Below are positions 1 through 9,793 of a stretch of DNA of 64,000 nucleotides, piece by piece. The notes beneath the pieces were generated by a model that was given only the letters and a program-made list of their open reading frames with translations, was not told the DNA's origin and searched no databases. Source of the DNA: Ligilactobacillus agilis DSM 20509 (GTDB lineage: Bacteria; Bacillota; Bacilli; Lactobacillales; Lactobacillaceae). The DNA is taken from contig NZ_AYYP01000061.1 in the NCBI RefSeq assembly GCF_001436215.1, positions 33,317 to 97,316 of the forward strand, given 5' to 3'. A program made the translations under genes and the position numbers. Positions within the stretch are counted from its first letter, which is position 1. Each line of letters opens with the position of its first letter.

Positions 1-12
1 AGGAGAAATTAA

Positions 13-162
13 ATGGCTAAGAAAAAAGTTGCGTTAGCATGTTCAGAGTGTGGTTCACGTAATTATACATTAACCGAAAATCCTAACCGGCAAGAACGGT
101 TAGAAGTTAAGAAATTTTGTAAGTATTGCAATAAGCATACGATTCACCGCGAAACTAAGTAA
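13..162 (+). CDS. rpmG: 50S ribosomal protein L33
   Basis: Structural protein of the large ribosomal subunit, 49 residues, the usual length for bacterial L33. The sequence begins [18 protein letters not shown] and has two CxxC pairs (C10/C13 and CKYC near 36-39), so it is the zinc-binding form. The start is the ATG preceded by AGGAG at the very edge of the window. It lies 15 bases upstream of secE, the conserved arrangement. The promoter is outside the window. Confidence 0.97.
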   Translation: MAKKKVALACSECGSRNYTLTENPNRQERLEVKKFCKYCNKHTIHRETK

Positions 163-177
163 GAAAGTGGGAAAAGC

Positions 178-342
178 ATGAAGTTTTTTAAGAGTGTTGT
201 CCAAACGATGAAAGAAACAACCTGGCTAAATGCGAAGGAAACAAGACGGGATACAACGACAGTGGTTATAATGTCGATTCTGTTTGTGGCTTTCTTTGCC
301 GTGATTGATTATTTGATTCAGTTAGCCTTGAATTTACTATAA
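178..342 (+). CDS. secE: Preprotein translocase subunit SecE
   Basis: Small integral membrane subunit of the SecYEG translocon, 54 residues, typical of the short Gram-positive form. An N-terminal amphipathic part (MKFFKSVVQTMKETTW) is followed by a charged turn and a single C-terminal membrane helix (about residues 28-50, VVIMSILFVAFFAVIDYLIQ). It is cotranscribed with rpmG. In most Firmicutes nusG follows at once; here a terminator-like hairpin and a 6-kb accessory block follow, and nusG starts at 6478. Confidence 0.96.
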   Translation: MKFFKSVVQTMKETTWLNAKETRRDTTTVVIMSILFVAFFAVIDYLIQLALNLL

Positions 343-346
343 GCAT

Positions 347-373
347 TAAGCCCACCTTGATTTGGTGGGCTTA
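347..373 (+). terminator. Terminator after rpmG-secE
   Basis: A perfect 10-bp inverted repeat (TAAGCCCACC / GGTGGGCTTA) with a 7-base loop begins 4 bases after the secE stop and is followed by a weak T-rich tail. It would end the rpmG-secE transcript, so the two genes are probably not cotranscribed with nusG. Confidence 0.75.
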
Positions 374-390
374 ATTGTTGATAACTTAAT

Positions 391-437
391 AAGCAGCCCG
401 AATTCTAGGCTTATTCTTCCTAGAATTCGGGCTGCTT
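391..437 (-). terminator. Terminator of the beta-glucoside operon
   Basis: A perfect 19-bp inverted repeat with a 9-base loop lies 8 bases beyond the stop of the minus-strand phospho-beta-glucosidase gene. The arms end in AA/TT-rich sequence on both sides, so it may work in both directions. It sits between the convergent secE and bgl transcripts. Confidence 0.85.
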
Positions 438-445
438 TATTAGTA

Positions 446-3905
<3,460 letters not shown>

Positions 3906-3961
3906 AATAGCAACCTCCAATAAAAAATTTTGAGTAATAAGTGCAGTAAAGAGTTTTTTGC

Positions 3962-4037
3962 AAAAGAAAAACCCAGAAACTCATTTAGAGTACAGCTACC
4001 CCTAAGGGTAAAAGCAATCTAATTAAGTTTCTGGGTT
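3962..4037 (-). terminator. Leader terminator of the beta-glucoside operon
   Basis: On the minus strand, between promoter and PTS gene, a 12-bp arm AACCCAGAAACT (4026-4037) pairs with its exact complement at 3970-3981 and is followed by a T-rich run (3962-3970). A small inner hairpin lies in the loop. The 5' arm overlaps the antiterminator site, so terminator and antiterminator folds exclude each other. Confidence 0.82.
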
Positions 4038-4064
4038 GATGCCTAGTCGAACTAGTAACACACC
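4033..4064 (-). promoter_or_regulatory. LicT/BglG-type ribonucleic antiterminator (RAT) site
   Basis: The minus-strand leader reads GGTGTGTTACTAG, then TTCGACTAGGCATCAACCC. This fits the RAT consensus bound by BglG/LicT proteins (GGATTGTTACT...AGGCAAAACC type), and it overlaps the first arm of the leader terminator. In known systems the PTS-controlled regulator dimer stabilises this hairpin when substrate is present. The regulator here must be encoded elsewhere. Confidence 0.82.
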
Positions 4065-4078
4065 TCTTTACGGCTATT

Positions 4079-4107
4079 ATAATACCGATTACAGAAAGCG
4101 TTGTCAA
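4079..4107 (-). promoter_or_regulatory. Promoter of the beta-glucoside operon
   Basis: On the minus strand a perfect TTGACA -35 (4102-4107) is separated by 17 bases from TATTAT (4079-4084). The expected start falls just before the RAT site, giving a leader of about 170 bases. I see no convincing cre site inside the promoter itself. Confidence 0.82.
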
Positions 4108-4127
4108 TGGCATTTTTAAAAATTGTT

Positions 4128-4157
4128 GGAATAAATTTAAAAAAGCATAGTGGCTTG
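4128..4157. repeat. 30-bp direct repeat, left copy
   Basis: Thirty bases identical to 5323-5352. In the right copy the repeat is the last six codons and stop of the bile-salt-hydrolase-like gene plus nine downstream bases; this left copy is an orphan. The pair brackets 1,165 bp holding only the lipoprotein gene and its flanks. Confidence 0.93.
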
Positions 4158-4319
4158 TCCAAAAGTACTGAACTCTTCTAACCTAGTGAAAATTGAAAAT
4201 AATAAAGTATCTAAGATGATTATAAACTTTTTTTAAGCAATTAATAACTTGCAAATATATATATATATAATGTTAAGAGAAGTTTAAGATTATATAAAGT
4301 TAATTTAAAGGAGATTTTT

Positions 4320-5240
4320 ATGAAAAAGTATATTTTATTAGGTTTTAGTTTGTTAATAGTACTTTTTTCATTGACAGCTTGTAAAGATAAAGGTACTAAA
4401 ATAAATGGTCATACTGTTTATAAAACAGAAATTACATCAATTAAAACTGATAGTGATCAAGACTGGAAAATAACTGGAACTACAGACGCTCCAGACGGGA
4501 CAAAAATTTTAGCTTTTAGTAATGATAAAAGCGATTACTATAACTGGACACTTAGCTATACAGATTCTGATTGGGTTAAAGTAAAAGACGGTAAATTTAA
4601 GCTAGCAGTAGATCCTACTGAGGTTACAAATGATGATGCTTGGGATGAAGCAAATAAAGATATTAAGGTAACTATAGTAGCTGTATCAGAATATGATAAG
4701 GATGCTGATGACGAAGCACCTAAAGCTTTAGTAAAAGGTATTAGAAAGAATTTCACACCAGAGAAGTTAACTACTACAAAGAAGCAGGTTAAGTATAAAG
4801 AAAAACTTGAAGAAGAAGACAGTGATGAAGAAGATAGTGACTCTGATAGTTCTTCATCAGAAAGCAGAGATAATGAAGACGAAGATACAGATTCAGAAGA
4901 TACAGATTCATCAGTAAATACTTCGGATAAGTCGCAATACCAAAGTGTTACGTATGATCAGTTAGCTAGGACACCTGACGATTTTAAGAAAAAGCTAATT
5001 ACTATTTCAGGTACAGTTTTGCAATCAATTGTTGGTGAAGATGGGACAACTGAATTAATAGTTGACACGACTGGAAATGGTGATGTTATTGAGGTTTTAG
5101 AAATGAATAAAAGTTCAGTTCGTCATTTAGAGGGTGACAGTGTTACAATTTATGGTGTTTCTGGAGGCTTGACGTCTTATGAATCGTCTGGTAGCGGTAC
5201 AGTAACCGCGCCTTTGATAGGAGCTTATATTATTGAATAA
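4320..5240 (+). CDS. Putative lipoprotein with acidic linker and C-terminal beta domain
   Basis: I do not recognise the family. The 306-residue product has a lipoprotein signal (MKKYILLGFSLL..., lipobox LTAC, lipidated Cys21), so it should be anchored outside the membrane. Residues about 30-145 look like an Ig-like beta domain. Residues 163-205 are a low-complexity Asp/Glu/Ser linker. Residues about 206-306 (YDQLARTPDDFKKKLITISG...) resemble OB-fold domains of other Gram-positive lipoproteins. AAAGGAG at 4307-4313 supports the ATG. The gene is clearly more AT-rich than its neighbours, is alone in an islet between 30-bp repeats, and has only a weak AT-rich promoter region (TATAAT at 4266-4271). 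It is probably acquired; function unknown. Confidence 0.8.
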   Translation: MKKYILLGFSLLIVLFSLTACKDKGTKINGHTVYKTEITSIKTDSDQDWKITGTTDAPDGTKILAFSNDKSDYYNWTLSYTDSDWVKVKDGKFKLAVDPTEVTNDDAWDEANKDIKVTIVAVSEYDKDADDEAPKALVKGIRKNFTPEKLTTTKKQVKYKEKLEEEDSDEEDSDSDSSSSESRDNEDEDTDSEDTDSSVNTSDKSQYQSVTYDQLARTPDDFKKKLITISGTVLQSIVGEDGTTELIVDTTGNGDVIEVLEMNKSSVRHLEGDSVTIYGVSGGLTSYESSGSGTVTAPLIGAYIIE

Positions 5241-5262
5241 CGCTAGATAAATACTTTAATTT

Positions 5263-5309
5263 AAAAAGAAAACTATTCTTCGTATTTTTAGAAGAGTAGT
5301 TTTCTTTTT
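5263..5309. terminator. Bidirectional terminator after the lipoprotein gene
   Basis: Two 19-base arms (AAAAAGAAAACTATTCTTC and its near-exact complement, one wobble) flank a 9-base loop, with A and T runs on the outer ends. It lies between the plus-strand lipoprotein gene and the minus-strand hydrolase gene and can serve both. Confidence 0.85.
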
Positions 5310-5322
5310 ATACACTGATAAC

Positions 5323-5352
5323 GGAATAAATTTAAAAAAGCATAGTGGCTTG
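5323..5352. repeat. 30-bp direct repeat, right copy
   Basis: Identical to 4128-4157. This copy includes the last codons (QATMLF) and stop codon of the hydrolase gene at 5332-6306. A repeat copying the 3' end of a gene at both edges of an AT-rich insert is what integration at a gene end leaves behind. Confidence 0.93.
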
Positions 5353-6306
5353 CCAGGTAGATGGGAGCTGGAAAACCTTGACTGTTGGGCGGTTGAGTAA
5401 GTCTGAATTTAAACTCACCCCGAAAATTTGTGCTTGACCAACTGGCTTAAAGTAGTAGCTTAAACTTTGAGCTGAGGTAACAGTTTGATAAACCGTATAA
5501 GTAGGACGGTGGGCCTTACTTTTAGGCACGGAAACAGCGTCTAGTAGTTTAAAGGCGAGGTCCGCTGCCTCTAGCTCATTTGCTGGAACGTCAACCATTT
5601 CCTTGAGCCAAGCCGCCTTGACAAAGCGCTGGCTGGGAGTATAACCACCGCTAGGTTGCTTTTTACCGGCTTGTTTACCAGTCGTAACGTGAAAGGCACC
5701 TAAGGGACTGTTTCCAGCTAAAAATTCAGGCGTGAAGTCAAGGTAGCTGTCCATCTTAGCTAGTTGCTTTTCAAAACTAGGCATATTAGTTACGACTCCT
5801 AAAGGATTTTCAATTACCTTTAAAGGAGAGTGCGAAGGTTCAATTACAATGCTACGTCCGCTGGCGTCGCTGACAGCAAAGTGGAGTTCATCACCGCCGT
5901 GTTTTAATTGGCTTTTAAGGGCCATGAGTTGAATCGTTGGTAGTTGTTTTTCTAAATCGGCAATGGATTTAAAGTTACCAAGGGTATAAAGGACAAACTC
6001 AAAGGCGGCCAACTGGATGTTAGCATCGTTTTTTTCAGTGGTTAGGCTGGTGCCGTTAGCGAAGGTTAGTTTTTGAACGCTTAGGCCCCACTCATTGATG
6101 CCATCGCTTAAGTCGATTAGGTTTTGGTCCTGGAAACCAGTTCCTACCACGGCGTACTTGTTTTGGTAAGGACGGTGGTTATAAATAGACTGCCACTGAT
6201 AGTTGCGGGGCACAAAGATGGGACTAACATAAAGGTCGTACCAATCCATGGTTCGACCTAATAGATAACTTTTGTCGGTAGCGCTTACGAAAATGCTGGT
6301 GCACAT
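5332..6306 (-). CDS. bsh: Choloylglycine hydrolase family protein (bile salt hydrolase-like)
   Basis: N-terminal nucleophile hydrolase of the linear amide C-N family, which cleaves conjugated bile salts or penicillin V. It has 324 residues, the usual size. Cys2 (MCTSIF) becomes the catalytic residue after Met removal. R18 and D21 (LLGRTMDW), the oxyanion asparagine in VVTNMPSFE, and the arginine in SQRFVKAAW are present. No signal peptide, so cytoplasmic. It stands alone on the minus strand, divergent from nusG. Its 3' end is duplicated at 4128-4157. Bile salt hydrolase and penicillin acylase cannot be separated with confidence by eye. Confidence 0.88.
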   Translation of the reverse strand: MCTSIFVSATDKSYLLGRTMDWYDLYVSPIFVPRNYQWQSIYNHRPYQNKYAVVGTGFQDQNLIDLSDGINEWGLSVQKLTFANGTSLTTEKNDANIQLAAFEFVLYTLGNFKSIADLEKQLPTIQLMALKSQLKHGGDELHFAVSDASGRSIVIEPSHSPLKVIENPLGVVTNMPSFEKQLAKMDSYLDFTPEFLAGNSPLGAFHVTTGKQAGKKQPSGGYTPSQRFVKAAWLKEMVDVPANELEAADLAFKLLDAVSVPKSKAHRPTYTVYQTVTSAQSLSYYFKPVGQAQIFGVSLNSDLLNRPTVKVFQLPSTWQATMLF

Positions 6307-6401
6307 AATAAAACCTCACTTTCTTACGCTTATAAGTATGAAATAGATTGTTTAAAATGTAAAGTAACTTGGCTAGTTGCTAGCAATTCTAAAGAAGCTA
6401 T

Positions 6402-6409
6402 GCTATAAT
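6402..6409 (+). promoter_or_regulatory. nusG promoter, extended -10
   Basis: TGCTATAAT forms an extended -10 (TG, one base, TATAAT at 6404-6409). No good -35 stands at 17 bases, as is common for extended -10 promoters. It gives nusG its own start, consistent with its separation from secE. Confidence 0.72.
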
Positions 6410-6420
6410 TTGCATGTCGG

Positions 6421-6447
6421 AAAGCTTCACGTTGGCGAGGCTTTTTT
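6421..6447 (+). terminator. Terminator-like hairpin in the nusG leader
   Basis: AAAGCTTC (6421-6428) pairs with GAGGCTTT (6437-6444, one wobble), followed at once by a T run. It lies between the nusG promoter and its ribosome binding site, about 10 bases after the expected transcript start, so it could attenuate nusG. Confidence 0.55.
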
Positions 6448-6477
6448 ATTTTGGAAAAAATTAAAGGAGAAGAAACA

Positions 6478-7029
6478 ATGGTTGAATCAAACGAAAAAAA
6501 GTGGTACGTATTGCACACATATGCCGGTTATGAAAACAAGGTAAAAGAAAACCTTGAATCCCGGGCACAGTCAATGGGGATGGAAGAAAATATTTTTCGG
6601 GTAGTAGTGCCTGAAGAAGAAAAAGTTGAAAAGGCTAAGAACGGTAAAGAAAAAGTTGAAATGCTAAAAACTTTCCCAGGTTACGTCCTAGTTGAAATGG
6701 TAATGACTGACCAGTCATGGTATGTTGTTCGTAACACTCCTGGGGTAACAGGTTTCGTTGGTTCTCATGGGGCCGGTAGTAAGCCAGCCCCTCTGTTGGA
6801 TGAAGAAATTCAACACATCTTACACGAATTAGGAATGAGTAGCCGGCATGCAGATTTAGACTTAGAGGTAGGCGAGTCAGTTAAGATTGTAGCCGGACCA
6901 TTTACTGGTTTAGTAGGTAAGATTACCGAAATCGATACTGAAAAGATGAAATTAACAGTTGATGTAGATATGTTTGGTCGGGAAACTTCGACTGAACTTG
7001 ACTACGATCAAGCAGAAAAATTAGCTTAA
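6478..7029 (+). CDS. nusG: Transcription termination/antitermination factor NusG
   Basis: Binds RNA polymerase and modulates pausing, termination and transcription-translation coupling. It has 183 residues from the ATG after AAAGGAG. The NGN domain is residues 1-110 (KKWYVLHTYAGYENKVKENL; TFPGYVLVEM; NTPGVTGFVG). The C-terminal KOW domain is about 127-180 (VGESVKIVAGPFTGLVGKI). The gene has its own promoter and a hairpin in the leader. It is not beside secE, and rplK/rplA do not follow; a hydrolase gene starts 12 bases downstream. Confidence 0.97.
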   Translation: MVESNEKKWYVLHTYAGYENKVKENLESRAQSMGMEENIFRVVVPEEEKVEKAKNGKEKVEMLKTFPGYVLVEMVMTDQSWYVVRNTPGVTGFVGSHGAGSKPAPLLDEEIQHILHELGMSSRHADLDLEVGESVKIVAGPFTGLVGKITEIDTEKMKLTVDVDMFGRETSTELDYDQAEKLA

Positions 7030-7041
7030 TGAGAGGAAGCG

Positions 7042-7881
7042 TTGCTAATGCTAAGAAGAAAGAACCTATTGGTAGGGGGGCTTTTAGCTTTAGGAGCGCT
7101 TTTTTTGCGCAAATTTGAAGCCTGGGCCAAGCCTGATATTAGACCCCAAGTTCGGATTAGTAATCAAGTTCCGACCCTTTTTATCCATGGTTACAATGGG
7201 AACCGTTTCTCCTTTGGGCCGCTGATTGAACGTTTTGGCAAATATGGTTGGGGTAAAAAGACGGCGGTGATTGTTGTTAACCCTGATGGCAGTATGAAAA
7301 TTAGCGGGGACCCTAGCTTACCGGGAGGGTTGGTTCAGGTTTTGTTTGTGAAGAATCGTTTTCCTTTAACTAAGCAAAGTGATTGGCTTTACCGCCTAAC
7401 CTATGTGTTAAAACAAAATTATCACCTCAAATCCCTAAACATTGTAGCCCATTCACAGGGTGGAGTAACGGTACTTAATTACCTTAGCGAACATGCCAAC
7501 GACATTATGTTAACGCAAGTGGTAAAGGTAGTAACGCTCGGGGCCCCCTTCAATGACTTTGAAACCGGCAAAACTACTAAGGTTTTAGAGCGCAATGCAC
7601 CTGAGATTTTAACCCCGTTATTCAAGAAGTTAAAGAAGTCGCGCTGGCGTTATCAAAATCAAATTGAATTTCTAAACATTGCCGGTGATAAGGATGACGG
7701 GAGCTTTTCGGATGGGCAGGTCGCTTTAAGTTCGGTCTTAACCCTGGCTAATTTAATCGATGACTCGGTGAGAAACTACCAAGAGTATGTGGTTAAAGGG
7801 AAAAAGGCCGGGCATAATTACCTTTTGCGTAACCAACAGGTAGACCAAGTAATCGGGAACTTTTTATTTGACCTCAAGTAG
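7042..7881 (+). CDS. Alpha/beta hydrolase, DUF915 family, membrane-anchored
   Basis: Lipase/esterase-fold protein of 279 residues with an N-terminal hydrophobic segment (about 9-22) acting as signal or anchor, so probably extracytoplasmic. The oxyanion region is PTLFIHGYNGNRFS (44-57). The nucleophile is S138 in VAHSQGG, the acid probably lies in GDKDDGS near 215, and the histidine in AGHNYLL near 263. GAGAGG at 7031-7036 fits the TTG start; an ATG two codons in is also possible. It follows nusG by 12 bases and may be cotranscribed with it. Substrate unknown. Confidence 0.85.
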   Translation: MLMLRRKNLLVGGLLALGALFLRKFEAWAKPDIRPQVRISNQVPTLFIHGYNGNRFSFGPLIERFGKYGWGKKTAVIVVNPDGSMKISGDPSLPGGLVQVLFVKNRFPLTKQSDWLYRLTYVLKQNYHLKSLNIVAHSQGGVTVLNYLSEHANDIMLTQVVKVVTLGAPFNDFETGKTTKVLERNAPEILTPLFKKLKKSRWRYQNQIEFLNIAGDKDDGSFSDGQVALSSVLTLANLIDDSVRNYQEYVVKGKKAGHNYLLRNQQVDQVIGNFLFDLK

Positions 7882-7940
7882 TAGCTAAAAAACTCAGCTA
7901 ATTGTTATAATGGAATAAATTACCTTAAGGGGGGAAAACT

Positions 7941-9068
7941 TTGTTATTTTTAAAACTAGTAGCCACTTATTTAGTGGAACCGCTCTTTTTATTAGGTCTA
8001 GTAGCTAGCTATATCTTGTATTTGACGCGGATTAAAAGGGAGCGCCACTTTTTTAGGATTGCAGTTAACCGGGATTTTTATGAACTGAGACATTTTTTAA
8101 AGCACGGACTCTTGTTAGGAATTAGTGGGTCAATTGTAACCCTAGGATTAGGTCTAACCCTAGGCTGGCAGGTGGTAGTCATTTACCAAGCATTGGCCTG
8201 CTTAGCGTTAGTAGCAGGTATTCAAGCCAACTTGGCTTTCTTAGCCCTACTGTTGACAGGGCTTTTAGCCGGGGGAGTCGCTTACCTTAATCCTAGTTGG
8301 TGGTCCTTTGATAAAATAGTTCCTAGCCAGTTAACGGGCGTCATGTTACTAGTAGTACTTTACCTGGCTTTTAAGCTCGTTTTACTAAGGGCCCAAAAGT
8401 TTGATTGGTTTTCACCCCAAATTAAGGCGGGCAAACGGGGGCGGCGGATTGCAACTTACTTTTGGCGCGAGGTAAGTGTGATTCCACTGGTGGTATTGGT
8501 ACCAGGAAGTTGGTTAAAAGTTAGCGGGGCTTGGCCAGTGCTTACAATTGGCCACCAAAGCTACAGCCTCTTTATAATGCCCTTTTTAATAGCAGTTTCG
8601 GTTAAATTAGCTAAGCAAGTGCCGACGATGGCGTTAGGTCTATACCGGAAGCAAACCTGGCTGTTATTGGGGTTAGCCAGTGGTTTGACGGTGGTGAGCT
8701 ACTTTTATCCTAGCGCCAGCCTAGTTGGTTTTGGCAGCTTAGCCTTGCTCTGGCTCTATCAGGCCTACCGCCGGAAACAAGCCGATTTGCGGGCGGATTT
8801 TTGGTATGTTGAAACCAATCAAGGCGTGCGGGTGGTAGCAGTTAAACCTAAGACCCCGGCAGCCAAAATGAAGCTAGTTCCAGGTGACATTATTATTGAA
8901 TGTAATCAGCAGTTGGTTAATTCTGAAGCAGAGTTGTACCAAGCCCTCCAGGCCAACTCAGCTTACTGTAAGTTAAGGGTTAGGGGTTTTAATGGTGAAT
9001 TACGGTTGGCGGAAAGCGCAATCTACGCCGGCGCCCCCCATGAGATTGGTTTGATTCTGTTTCATTAG
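7941..9068 (+). CDS. Polytopic membrane protein with C-terminal PDZ domain
   Basis: The 375-residue protein has about eight hydrophobic helices in the first 275 residues, then a PDZ-like domain at about 290-365 (GVRVVAVKPKTPAAKMKLVPGDIIIE). PDZ domains bind peptide C-termini, often to guide proteolysis; no protease motif is visible, so it may be an adaptor or sensor. The TTG start follows AAGGGGGG. It ends 11 bases before the response regulator gene, so the membrane protein and the two-component system probably share a transcript and perhaps a signal. The family role is not known to me. Confidence 0.8.
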   Translation: MLFLKLVATYLVEPLFLLGLVASYILYLTRIKRERHFFRIAVNRDFYELRHFLKHGLLLGISGSIVTLGLGLTLGWQVVVIYQALACLALVAGIQANLAFLALLLTGLLAGGVAYLNPSWWSFDKIVPSQLTGVMLLVVLYLAFKLVLLRAQKFDWFSPQIKAGKRGRRIATYFWREVSVIPLVVLVPGSWLKVSGAWPVLTIGHQSYSLFIMPFLIAVSVKLAKQVPTMALGLYRKQTWLLLGLASGLTVVSYFYPSASLVGFGSLALLWLYQAYRRKQADLRADFWYVETNQGVRVVAVKPKTPAAKMKLVPGDIIIECNQQLVNSEAELYQALQANSAYCKLRVRGFNGELRLAESAIYAGAPHEIGLILFH

Positions 9069-9079
9069 AGGTGATTTAG

Positions 9080-9793
9080 TTGGTAAAGAAGATACTGGTG
9101 GTTGATGATGAATCGGCGATTGTAACGCTGTTAAAATATAATCTAGAAAATGAGGGTTATCAGGTAACGACTTGTGATAATGGGCAAGCGGCCTTTGAAT
9201 TAGCCCTAGCAAACTCGTTTGACTTTATTTTGTTAGACTTGATGTTACCAGGTTTAGATGGAATCGAGGTTACTAAGCGTTTGCGGCAAGAAAAGGTGCA
9301 AACACCAATTATTATGATTACCGCCAAAAATAGTGAGTATGATAAGATTATCGGACTTGAACTAGGGGCGGATGATTACCTCACCAAGCCATTTTCTCCG
9401 CGGGAGGTCATTGCTCGTCTAAAAGCGATTAGTCGGCGTTTACCAGTCCAAGAAGCTGGGCAGCTCAAAGTAGAAAAAGAGCGGTATCACTTTGCTGACT
9501 TTACGGTTGATTTAGCCAACGTAGCGGTTGTGGTTCACGGGCGGAAGGTGAAGTTAACACCTAAAGAATTTGAATTGCTAGCTTATTTTGTCAAGCGCCC
9601 TAACCGGGTCTTGAGTAGGGATAAGCTATTAAGTGGGGTTTGGGGTTATGATTACGCAGGCCAAACCCGGTTAGTCGATATGCACGTCAGCCACCTGCGT
9701 GAAAAAATTGAACCCAACCCTAAGCAGCCTCAATACATTCAAACCATTAGGGGCTTTGGCTATCGTTTTACGGGAGAAGTAAATGAAACTTAA
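9080..9793 (+). CDS. phoP: Response regulator, OmpR/PhoP family
   Basis: DNA-binding response regulator of 237 residues. The receiver domain (1-120) has the acidic pair D9/D10, the phospho-acceptor D53 (FILLDLMLPGLDG) and the switch lysine in ITAK. The winged-helix output domain (about 130-232) ends with TIRGFGYRF. The TTG start follows GAGGTG. Its stop overlaps the start of the kinase gene by 11 bases, showing translational coupling. Assignment to PhoP rather than another OmpR member is by resemblance; no phosphate transport genes are nearby. Confidence 0.9.
   Translation: MVKKILVVDDESAIVTLLKYNLENEGYQVTTCDNGQAAFELALANSFDFILLDLMLPGLDGIEVTKRLRQEKVQTPIIMITAKNSEYDKIIGLELGADDYLTKPFSPREVIARLKAISRRLPVQEAGQLKVEKERYHFADFTVDLANVAVVVHGRKVKLTPKEFELLAYFVKRPNRVLSRDKLLSGVWGYDYAGQTRLVDMHVSHLREKIEPNPKQPQYIQTIRGFGYRFTGEVNET

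Noticed and set aside
4254..4270. AT dinucleotide run before the lipoprotein gene as a phase-variation repeat
   Set aside because: Only about eight AT units, partly forming the TATAAT; possible but no second feature supports switching.
6330..6518. Minus-strand frame over the nusG promoter and start
   Set aside because: Overlaps promoter, hairpin and start of nusG; composition and lack of a site argue against a gene.
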